Shown: positions 46,410 through 53,451 of the stretch, in pieces
Layout of the letters: every line of letters begins with the position of its first letter
Numbering within the stretch: the first letter of the stretch is position 1
NCBI GenBank assembly: GCA_963766195.1
Contig: CAVXYY010000004.1
Span: forward strand, 62,001 to 126,000
DNA: 64,000 nt
Source of the DNA: JAHEFT01 sp963766195
GTDB taxonomy: Bacteria > Pseudomonadota > Gammaproteobacteria > Xanthomonadales > SZUA-36
Direction of reading: 5' to 3'
Position numbers and translations under genes: made by a program
Notes under the pieces: generated by a model
The model's database searches: none
Told to the model about the DNA's origin: nothing
The model's input: only the letters and a program-made list of their open reading frames with translations

Positions 46410-46730
46410 TCAAGACGACTGCTTTTCCAAGGGCAGGCCGGCATTTCGCCAACCGAGCATGTGCCCGTCCAGAAGTGTTGTATTGCGATATCCAAAGGCG
46501 GCCAAAAGCCGCTTTGCTATCATGGCGCGCGGGCCATGTTCACAGGTGATCACCAGTTCGATATTCTTGTTCGCGGGCAAGCGTGCCCGCTTTAGAAGAA
46601 TCTTCAGTACCGGCGCATGGATGGCCCCCGGGATGCAGCCGCGTTTGTACTCAAACGCACTACGCGCATCGATAACCTGCGGCGCGTTATCTAGTTTGAC
46701 TAGTTGGGCCAATTCAGTGTTTTTCATCAC
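46410..46730 (-). CDS. Single-domain rhodanese
   Basis: 106 residues. VIDARSAFEYKRGCIPGAIHAP is the N-terminal rhodanese motif; the active-site loop is VITCEHGPRAMIAKRLL with Cys followed by the CxxxxR loop. Its last codons run to a TGA at 46410, immediately and in frame before the VapC remnant, so the natural C-terminus may have been altered. It could handle sulfane sulfur in the same context as the CoA-disulfide reductase and desulfinase homologue. Confidence 0.75.
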   Translation of the reverse strand: MMKNTELAQLVKLDNAPQVIDARSAFEYKRGCIPGAIHAPVLKILLKRARLPANKNIELVITCEHGPRAMIAKRLLAAFGYRNTTLLDGHMLGWRNAGLPLEKQSS

Positions 46731-46925
46731 AATACTCCTCTCACATTAGGTGTCCGTAAATTTACCGTCCTTGCCTTCCAGGCAGGTGCCAGCTCCTAGG
46801 GTTCCCGGGAAGCCGCGGGGGTGTCCTTTTCCATTGGCAGTTTCGGATCGGCAGCGCCACCACCACAATAGGTGATCGCACGATTCCCTTTCAGGGCATA
46901 AGGCGGACATCGACGGGTTCGCAGT

Positions 46926-47006
46926 CTTCAGGCCCCGATCGCGCGCAAGCATGATGAATGCCCGTTCCTCCGGGCTCAGATGATGATAGTTGCTCATTTG
47001 ATCCAT
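46926..47006 (-). mobile_element. IS30-family transposase N-terminal remnant
   Basis: MSNYHHLSPEERAFIMLARD matches the N-terminus of IS30-family transposases (Y-x-L-x-EERxxI-x-xxRD-G). After RGLK the similarity ends: the expected SIARxLGRSPSTISREL helix-turn-helix is absent and the open frame continues as unrelated sequence to 46746. A scar of an insertion element. No terminal inverted repeats were found. Confidence 0.5.
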
Positions 47007-47054
47007 ATTGCCTCATGCTGTTGCACTTGCAATTTGAATTTAAGCTGACCCCTT

Positions 47055-47339
47055 TTACAATTCGCTATCGTCCTTTATCCGACAGACGCCCGAAATATCT
47101 CCGGGAGCACAGCAGATGGGCTGTCCCGCAATCGACGATTCAATTTCGGCATCCCGGATAGTATCGAGCGTTTGTTGTGCCTCTTGTTTTTTGGCGCGCA
47201 ATTCTTCCATTTGCTGTTGCAGGCCGGCATTCGCGTCGGCACCCGTTTGGGCCGCTTTTGCCTCAAGCGTTCTAAGTTTTGTTTCCCAAAACCCAATTTG
47301 AGAGTTCAGCCTGGTGATTTCGGTCTTTTGGTCTTGCAT
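47055..47339 (-). CDS. Small coiled-coil protein with C-terminal Cys cluster
   Basis: 94 residues from ATG 47339. Residues 1-65 are a long amphipathic coiled coil (TEITRLNSQIGFWETKLRTL, LQQQMEELRAKKQEAQQTLD). The tail contains three Cys in QPICCAPGDISGVC, possibly a metal or redox site. No signal peptide. It lies about 100 bases downstream of the DszB-like gene on the same strand. I do not recognise a family; co-expression with the DszB-like protein is plausible. Confidence 0.6.
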   Translation of the reverse strand: MQDQKTEITRLNSQIGFWETKLRTLEAKAAQTGADANAGLQQQMEELRAKKQEAQQTLDTIRDAEIESSIAGQPICCAPGDISGVCRIKDDSEL

Positions 47340-47439
47340 AAAATGCTCCAGCGTAAATAACGGCGAGTTGCCGGGGCGGTCGTAGCTGACCGCCCCGGCA
47401 CAATCGTTACTTTCGGCCCGTTCTGCCGGCTTGCAACAA

Positions 47440-48624
47440 TTACCCGAGTCGGGCCTTCGACGCTGCAGGCAGCTTGCTGGAGGTAACCTTTGTCCAACGC
47501 TCATTGATCAATTCCGACGCGGCGGCCTCGAGAAACTCTGGTGCGGCCCACTGCTTCACATCAAAGTCATTCTTGATGTAGCCATGACTGAACATGAAGT
47601 CTTTGCCGATCTCCACGGAGGCGAGGTTTTGCGGGGACAGGTTGGGAACCAGGTCAATGTGCTTGATGCCCTCGTAGGTATGTTCCACATCCAGGTAGAA
47701 GGTCTGCCGGTCAAGGATCGCCGCCGCGGCGTGCTTGTGCTCGTTGCCCCAGCGCCCGACCCGGATCATGCCTTTCAGGAAGGCAATAACGAGTTCCGGG
47801 TGTTTATCGGCCATCACGTCAGTGCAGGTGATTGGGGCAGGGATATTGGCCACTTGCAAGGTCCAGTCGGGATGTCTCGACAGATCCTCGATGGCCTTGA
47901 ATTTACCCGTTGCTTCGGAGAGTTGCTGCAGGGGTTTGCTTTGCGTGTAAATGGCATCGACAACGCCCTTTTCCAGCGCGGTTTCCAACGGACGGAAAGC
48001 CAGGTCAGTCTTGTGGTCACGCTGAAGCCATAAATCGGATGGATTTTCCAGAGGCTCCAGCATCCTCGGATCAGCGTACCAATCATCCGGGTAGGGGAAT
48101 TCCACGATTTCCACGTCGTCCATGGTCATGCCGTTGATCCGCAGCATCAGTTCGATGCCCTGGTGCTCCTGGATGCGCCACCAGTCATTCTTGATGGTGT
48201 TCAGGCTTTTGGAAAGGCCGATCTTCTTGCCCTTGAGTTCAGTCATCCGGTAGATGTCGTCCCGCGCCCGCACCATCATGCAACCGCCTTCGCGGGGCGC
48301 ATGGGTCACGCCGAGAAGTTTTGTCCGGCGGATATCCGCGTGCACCTGGATGGGTGGGAATAATCCACCAAACCGGATCAGGTTGTCGAGGTTGTGGATG
48401 TAGTGCGGATAGAAATCATTTTCGCGCGCGGAACGGAAATAGGCGTATTTCACGCCGAGTTTCTTGAACTCTTCGCGTGTCCAGCCCAGTTCCTGGTCAA
48501 TATTGCTGGCGGAAATCAGTGGGCAGTTCGTGTACCAGACTTCCTTCCAGTTCAACTTGACCGTGCTGAGTTTTGGCGCCTTTTTGGCGGTTGTCTTTTT
48601 TGTGGATTTCTTTCCTGTTGCCAT
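47440..48624 (-). CDS. DszB-family sulfinate desulfinase homologue
   Basis: 394 residues with a Lys-rich cytoplasmic N-terminus and no signal peptide, although the fold is that of ABC substrate-binding proteins. It matches DszB (2'-hydroxybiphenyl-2-sulfinate desulfinase) in several blocks: WYTNCPL (DszB YSNCPV, catalytic Cys), IRFGGLFPP (DszB TRFGGEIPP), TKLLGVT, KIGLSKS, and QWAAPEFLEAA near the C-terminus (DszB QWAAPEFL). Cys34, His74 and Arg84 correspond to DszB Cys27, His60 and Arg70, with the same His-to-Arg spacing of ten. DszA/DszC-like genes are absent, so the sulfinate substrate is unknown. Divergent from an AraC regulator. Confidence 0.75.
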   Translation of the reverse strand: MATGKKSTKKTTAKKAPKLSTVKLNWKEVWYTNCPLISASNIDQELGWTREEFKKLGVKYAYFRSARENDFYPHYIHNLDNLIRFGGLFPPIQVHADIRRTKLLGVTHAPREGGCMMVRARDDIYRMTELKGKKIGLSKSLNTIKNDWWRIQEHQGIELMLRINGMTMDDVEIVEFPYPDDWYADPRMLEPLENPSDLWLQRDHKTDLAFRPLETALEKGVVDAIYTQSKPLQQLSEATGKFKAIEDLSRHPDWTLQVANIPAPITCTDVMADKHPELVIAFLKGMIRVGRWGNEHKHAAAAILDRQTFYLDVEHTYEGIKHIDLVPNLSPQNLASVEIGKDFMFSHGYIKNDFDVKQWAAPEFLEAAASELINERWTKVTSSKLPAASKARLG

Positions 48625-48757
48625 TCTAATTACTCCTTTAATTCATTGGTGACAGAGCTCATGTCTTCGTGACCGGTTCCAGCCGGTAACCACTTGGAGC
48701 AGGATAACTGCTCATTGGTTTCATTATGAATAAATTATTGAGAAAATAATGCACATA

Positions 48758-48786
48758 TCGGGACATGTATTATACTTTTTGGGACA
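48758..48786 (+). promoter_or_regulatory. Direct repeat T(C/T)GGGACA with 21-bp period
   Basis: TCGGGACA at 48758-48765 and TTGGGACA at 48779-48786 are exactly 21 bases apart, two helical turns, as in operators of AraC-family regulators. They lie in the divergent region between the desulfinase homologue (start 48624) and the AraC gene (start 48850). The DNA between and around is AT-rich and could hold both promoters. Confidence 0.55.
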
Positions 48787-48849
48787 GGGCTCGACGCTTT
48801 GAATCATTGAAACTGCAATTTGGGTTAAAACCGTAATAAGGGACAACTG

Positions 48850-49869
48850 GTGAAGGAACGGAGAGTAGAAAACCCAACGTTGCGCATTGGCGCCACCATG
48901 GGGGTGCCGGAAGTTCTCCGGAGCCTGGGCCATGATCCGGCGTTGGTGCTGGCCGAAGTCGGTATCGACCTGGAGTTGTTCGACAATCCCAACAACCTGA
49001 TTTCTTTCACGGCGCGGGGCCAGATGATCGCGCATTGCGCAAACCGCACCGGCTGCCCGCATTTCGGACTGCTTGTTGGACAACAAAGCGGTCTGGCCTC
49101 ATTCGGCATGGTGGGTTTGCTGGCAAGATATGCGCAGACTGCGGGGGAGGCACTACGCAGTCTTGTGAGATTTATGCACCTTCACGTCAGGGGCGCGACG
49201 ACCACCTTGACCGTGGACTCCGACCTGGCGGTGTTTGAGTATCAAATCTATCACTCGCGGGTTCCGGGTAACGACCAGGTAGGGCAAGGGGCCGTAGCCG
49301 TGGCGTTCAATGTCATTCGTGGCCTTTGCGGCAGCGACTGGTTGCCGGTTGAAGTGCGGTTTGCCCATAGAAGGCCGGAGGATGTAGCGCCGTACCGGCA
49401 ATTCTTCCGGGTTCCACTGCGTTTTGACACCGAACAATACGCCGTCGTGTTCTCCACCACCTGGCTGAATCGACGGTTACCCGATGCCAGTCCGGAACTG
49501 CGTCAGCTTCTGCGAAAGGAGATCGACAAACTCGAAGCTCAGAAAGAAGATGACTTTTCTGAACAGGTACGTAGTCTGCTACGCACCGCGCTGATGACAG
49601 GCCACTCTTCGGCGGACCAGGTCGCTGAACTCTTCTCGATAAACCGGCGCACCCTGAATCGCCGTTTGAATAAATCGGGCACCAGCTTCCGGGACCTCTC
49701 GGACGAAGTCCGCTTCGAAGTAGCCAGGCAGTTGCTCAAAGACACGGCGATGGAGATCATCGATATTGCTGCGCTGCTCGGCTACTCAAACGCGAGTGCA
49801 TTCACCCGGGCCTTCCGGCGCTGGAGTTTTGAAACTCCGGCAAAATGGCGAGCCGTGAGCAGAGGGTAA
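48850..49869 (+). CDS. AraC-family transcriptional regulator
   Basis: 339 residues, GTG start. The N-terminal domain (about 1-210) is the arabinose-binding-like ligand domain of the OruR/VirS type (GVPEVLRSLGHDPALVLAEVG, FGLLVGQQSGLASFGMVGLL). The C-terminal AraC DNA-binding domain has both helix-turn-helices: SADQVAELFSINRRTLNRRL and MEIIDIAALLGYSNASAFTR, FRRWSFETPAKWR. Divergent from the DszB-like gene, with a 21-bp-period direct repeat between, so it most likely controls that gene. Confidence 0.88.
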   Translation: MKERRVENPTLRIGATMGVPEVLRSLGHDPALVLAEVGIDLELFDNPNNLISFTARGQMIAHCANRTGCPHFGLLVGQQSGLASFGMVGLLARYAQTAGEALRSLVRFMHLHVRGATTTLTVDSDLAVFEYQIYHSRVPGNDQVGQGAVAVAFNVIRGLCGSDWLPVEVRFAHRRPEDVAPYRQFFRVPLRFDTEQYAVVFSTTWLNRRLPDASPELRQLLRKEIDKLEAQKEDDFSEQVRSLLRTALMTGHSSADQVAELFSINRRTLNRRLNKSGTSFRDLSDEVRFEVARQLLKDTAMEIIDIAALLGYSNASAFTRAFRRWSFETPAKWRAVSRG

Positions 49870-49886
49870 ACAGGCTCAGTCGTCGC

Positions 49887-50351
49887 TTACTTGACCGAGT
49901 AACCACGGCCCTCGAGACAGGCGGCATTTGCATTGTTGAAAGTGTCCATTTGCTGCTGGCTGGCGGCCTGTTGTTGCTGCGCCATTTGACCCTCCGCGGC
50001 TGCATTCGCCCTGCGGCTGCGGGAACGGTTGACGGTTGCGCCGGCTACAGCACCCTTGCCAGCATCCCCGCCTACTATTTCAGCGGCCACTGCTCCCCGG
50101 GCCGCTCCCCGCGCCCCTGCGCCGGGTGTGGTGCCGGTCGCCGTGGTAGGCGGCACTGCAGCCTGGGCAACGGGCGGCGGCGCCGCAGGGTCGATGCCGG
50201 TTTGCTGGACCGCCCATTGGTAGCATTCGGCTTGGTCAGTTTGCTGCTGTTCCGGCGACTGACCATTGGCCGGGTACACGGATAACTGCGCTACTGCTGG
50301 CGTGATCATTGCCGCGGAAATTGCCAATATCCATAACGATTGCTGTCTCAT
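49887..50351 (-). CDS. Exported glycine-zipper (YMGG-like) protein
   Basis: 154 residues from ATG 50351 with signal peptide (LWILAISAAMITPAVA). DQAECYQWAVQQTGIDP is the conserved N-terminal motif of a proteobacterial envelope family that ends in a Gly/Ala-rich zipper (GARGAARGAVAAEIVGGDAG, KGAVAGATVN) and a Gln-rich tail (MAQQQQAASQQQMDTF). Function is unknown; such proteins often occur with DUF2950 and DUF3300 genes, as here. Confidence 0.7.
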   Translation of the reverse strand: MRQQSLWILAISAAMITPAVAQLSVYPANGQSPEQQQTDQAECYQWAVQQTGIDPAAPPPVAQAAVPPTTATGTTPGAGARGAARGAVAAEIVGGDAGKGAVAGATVNRSRSRRANAAAEGQMAQQQQAASQQQMDTFNNANAACLEGRGYSVK

Positions 50352-50389
50352 AAACCTGTACTCCAAATGAGTAAAATACCCTGGTGGAC

Positions 50390-51324
50390 TCAGTCCTCCG
50401 TGGCCCCCGATAAAGAATCGTCCGTTGGCGCCCAATTCAGGTCGGGATTGTAGCTGTCAATGGCCGCAGCCAACTGCATCGTTTCCGGCCCCAGGTCTGT
50501 TTCAAAGACCAGGCCACGATGGTTGACCACGAAAGTCATCACGCCGGAGTTGCCGTACTTGGCGGGCCAGGCGATCAACCCGAATCCGCGAGTCAGCAAA
50601 CCGTTTTCGTCCAGGTAGTCCATTTCGCCTCCGGCAGCATCGGCACCACGGTGGGTGAGTATACGGTAGAAATAGCCATGGAACGGCCTGGGTTCGCCGA
50701 CCTGGAATTCTGCATCCGCCAACAGGTCACCCAGAGGGCTCAGATCCGACTCGTCCTCCGCGGACCAGAACAGTCCGTCGTGCATACCTTCAGTGCTGAG
50801 GAACCGTTGCGCATAGGCAGGCGGATTGCCGTCCCTGGATTCGCTGCGGTATTCCTTCTGGGCTTCCACGATCTCGTGCAGGGTAGTGAGGGTCCACAAC
50901 TCGTTGCGGCCGATCCGGCGGTTCAGCAGTTCCTCGCGTCCTTCGGCCGTATCGAATCGCCAGCCCTCACCTTCTTGACCAACGGAATGGGCCAGGGCCA
51001 GGCGTTGTCCCCCAGCAGGGCGATTTTCGTGTTTTCGTCAAAATCCTCGAAGTCTACCCCCTCCGCGATCATTTCCTTGACCCGCTGGTAGTCTGCACGG
51101 TCAGCCTGGTCGTCTCCTGACAGGAACATGTCCAGGCTGCCCGGCCCAAAAACCTGTTCGATGCGTTGATCGTCACGCTGGCCGATCAGGTCGGACAACG
51201 CCTGGATTGCGGCTTCGGGGGTGTCAAAAACGACCTGGGATGGTTGCTTGTTGCAGGCAGATACAAGGCTGCCAGGAACAGCGCGACCAGGACAAATAGA
51301 ATTCGTTTTATTTTCAGGTCTCAT
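50390..51324 (-). pseudogene. DUF2950 family lipoprotein, about three frameshifts
   Basis: ATG 51324 follows GAGGAG. The signal peptide (KIKRILFVLVALFLAAL) is in one frame and the lipobox (VSACNKQPSQ) in another, so two compensating shifts lie between about 51260 and 51315. The body QVVFDTPEAAIQALSDLIGQ to LLGDNAWPWPIPLVKK then shifts near 50972 into EGWRFDTAEGREELLNRRIG and on to GLIAWPAKYGNSGVMTFVVN, the typical DUF2950 core. Together about 310 residues. DUF2950 proteins pair with DUF3300 proteins in the envelope; function unknown. Confidence 0.75.
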
Positions 51325-51339
51325 GATCATCTCCTCAAC

Positions 51340-52677
51340 TCAGCGCCGCCGTCCGCCGCCACTGCGACTCGCTCCACCCCTGGAACCACCGTATGAAGTG
51401 GCGCCCCGGCTGGACGCACCGCGGGAACTGGACATGCGGTCGGCAGACGGGCTGCGTGAACCGCTCAGGGCCGAGCTGCTGCCGCGGTTTGCGGTCGAGG
51501 GGCTGCGGGCCGCCGAATTGCTGCCGCGATTTGCGGTTGATGCGCTGGTTCTCGGGTTTGCCGCAGAACGGTTACCCCCTTGCGCCCCCGTGCCTGCCCG
51601 GTTCGAAGCGGTTGCGTTCGAGTGCCCGCGGGCCTGGTTGCTGGTGACCCGGTTCGAGCCTGAATTGGCGCCGTTTTTACGCGCTACATCCGGGTTGCTG
51701 TAATTGACGCCCTTGCGGTGGCTGCTGTCGTGCTGCCAGGAGGTCCTGCCGCCTTCGCCCCGGCCGCCCCCGGTATTGACCCGGTTGCCGCCATTGATGT
51801 TGGTATTGCGGTTGAAGTTGTTCTGGCGATTGATGTCGATGTTGATGTCATTGCGGCCCCAGCCCCAGTTGCAGCCGCCCCAGATGGCGGCGCCGACCGC
51901 CACGCCAACTCCGAACGACACCAGGCCGTAGCCGGGCGGCGGCGGGTAATAGTAGGCCGGGTAATAGTACGACGGATAACCCCAGGCCGGGCCGTAAACC
52001 ACGGTCGGAGAATAGGTGGGCACATAAATCACTTCAGGTGAAGTCGACTGGATCACGATGATCTTGTCGGGCTGCTGCTCGATGGTCTGCTGTTCGGTTG
52101 TTTCCAGGTTGCCCGCATCATAGGCCAGTCCGCGCATGCGCTGAACGGTGTCCATCAGGTCGTTCTTCTGCGCCAGGAAGGCATCGCCGAGGTCCTGGGT
52201 CCAGTCAAGGTTTTCGCTCATCTGCTTGAGCACATCGGGTAGGGTGGTCAGCGACTTCACGCTGGGATCCCAGTCCTTCTGTTTCAGCGCCTCGTCAAGG
52301 GCGTCGCCCTTGAGGTCCGGTTGCCCGCGAATCCAACGGTCCGCCTCGACGATCTCCAGCGGATAGGTCGCAGCCATCAGGATTTGCGCCAACAGGGCGT
52401 CGGGGTACAGGGCGATCGGCGCGACCAGTTGCTCCAGTTGCTCCGTTGAAAAGCCGCTGTCAGGCGTTGGCGCCGACGGGGCGGCTGCCGTGGGTGCAGG
52501 TTCTGCGGTCGGTGTGGCCGCTGGATCGGTGACCTGGGCCAGCAACTCCGCCGAGGTCGGAGTGTCACCGGCAGCAGCCAGGGCAACAATCGGAAAGCAC
52601 TGCAAAATCAGCGTGATGAGGATGGTCAGGCCACCCAGCGCTGAGGATGGTATGGCCCGGGTTCGATTTGATTTCAT
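51340..52677 (-). CDS. DUF3300 family envelope protein
   Basis: 445 residues from ATG 52677. Signal peptide (LTILITLILQCFPIVALA), a Pro/Ala/Thr linker, then the DUF3300 core (LEQLVAPIALYPDALLAQIL, MAATYPLEIVEADRWI, DWDPSVKSLTTLPDVLKQM). A Tyr/Pro-rich strip (YYYPAYYYPPPPGYG) and a long low-complexity tail rich in Ser, Arg, Asn and Gly (GRDNDI/NFNRNTNINGGNRVN to SGGGRRR) follow. The first gene of the DUF3300-DUF2950 pair. A GGCGGC/GCCGCC hairpin lies in its leader at 52718-52733. Confidence 0.85.
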   Translation of the reverse strand: MKSNRTRAIPSSALGGLTILITLILQCFPIVALAAAGDTPTSAELLAQVTDPAATPTAEPAPTAAAPSAPTPDSGFSTEQLEQLVAPIALYPDALLAQILMAATYPLEIVEADRWIRGQPDLKGDALDEALKQKDWDPSVKSLTTLPDVLKQMSENLDWTQDLGDAFLAQKNDLMDTVQRMRGLAYDAGNLETTEQQTIEQQPDKIIVIQSTSPEVIYVPTYSPTVVYGPAWGYPSYYYPAYYYPPPPGYGLVSFGVGVAVGAAIWGGCNWGWGRNDINIDINRQNNFNRNTNINGGNRVNTGGGRGEGGRTSWQHDSSHRKGVNYSNPDVARKNGANSGSNRVTSNQARGHSNATASNRAGTGAQGGNRSAANPRTSASTANRGSNSAARSPSTANRGSSSALSGSRSPSADRMSSSRGASSRGATSYGGSRGGASRSGGGRRR

Positions 52678-52770
52678 ATGCGTTTTGCCTCTATTTGCAT
52701 GTGGCAACCAGTCTGTTGGCGGCGCGTGCCGCCTGATCAGATATATTCTGGAGATAGTCGTCAGTTTATA

Positions 52771-52789
52771 TAACTCGTAATTTTACCGG
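52771..52789 (+). promoter_or_regulatory. Copy of the shared motif TAACTCGTAATTTTACCGG
   Basis: This copy lies between the start of DUF3300 (52677, minus) and the end of the response regulator gene (52813). Unlike the other copies it points away from the nearest downstream start codon, so it may act on DUF3300 in reverse orientation or be non-functional. Confidence 0.35.
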
Positions 52790-52812
52790 TATTGCTTGTA
52801 AAAAGTCGCGCA

Positions 52813-53451
52813 TCAAACCTGTTCAATCCCGTTTTGCAGTGCAAAGCGGATTAGATCCGCGCTGGTCGATAGGCCGAGTGTTTCGATCATGGCGTACTTG
52901 TGGAATTCGACAGTTCGCGGGGAGATATCCAGTTGCGCGGCAATGACCTTGGCCGAGTGCCCGTCGACCAGCAGGCGCAGGATTTCGCGCTGCCGTAATG
53001 TCAGCCGGGCAACCGGGTCGCCGGCGTCGCCACCCTCGCGCATGGCCTGGAACACTTCGCCTGCAATGGCCGGTGTGACAAAGGTCTTTCCGGCGGCGGC
53101 CGCCCGTACCGCCAGGATCAGCTCTTCCGAGGCGGAATGTTTGAGCACGTATCCATGCGCGCCGGCATCCAGCGCGCGCCGGGCATAGGCCACGCTGTGG
53201 TGCATGGTCAGAAACACCACCTTGATACCGGGATTGTCCTTTTTCAGTTCTTCGAAGGCTTCGATACCGTTGAGTTCCGGCATGGTGATATCGGACACGA
53301 TGACGTCCGGTTTGAGTTCCCTGGCTGCGGTGAGCAGGGCACGGCCATTCTCGACGATTCCAAGCAGATCGAATTCCGTTTCCAGCAGTCGTTTCAGACC
53401 TTCCGCCACGATGCGATGGTCGTCCGCCAGCAACACCCTGACCCGGCTCAC
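52813..53451 (-). CDS. NarL/LuxR-family response regulator
   Basis: 212 residues. REC domain with VRVLLADDHRIVAEGL, phospho-Asp in VIVSDITMPELNG, and Thr and Lys in FLTMHH and YVLKHS. LuxR-type HTH: LTLRQREILRLLVDGHSAKV, ISPRTVEFHKYAMIETL. The start overlaps the kinase stop as ATGA, so it is translated with the kinase. A candidate reader of the AT-rich motif found six times in the window; this is inference from co-location. Confidence 0.9.
   Translation of the reverse strand: MSRVRVLLADDHRIVAEGLKRLLETEFDLLGIVENGRALLTAARELKPDVIVSDITMPELNGIEAFEELKKDNPGIKVVFLTMHHSVAYARRALDAGAHGYVLKHSASEELILAVRAAAAGKTFVTPAIAGEVFQAMREGGDAGDPVARLTLRQREILRLLVDGHSAKVIAAQLDISPRTVEFHKYAMIETLGLSTSADLIRFALQNGIEQV

Noticed and set aside
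46312..46749. Plus-strand ORF over the rhodanese
   Set aside because: The minus strand carries a clear rhodanese and VapC end; the plus frame is its shadow.
47440..48624. Ordinary ABC-transporter substrate-binding protein
   Set aside because: It has no signal peptide, no permease or ATPase gene nearby, and keeps the DszB Cys-His-Arg triad and flanking blocks.
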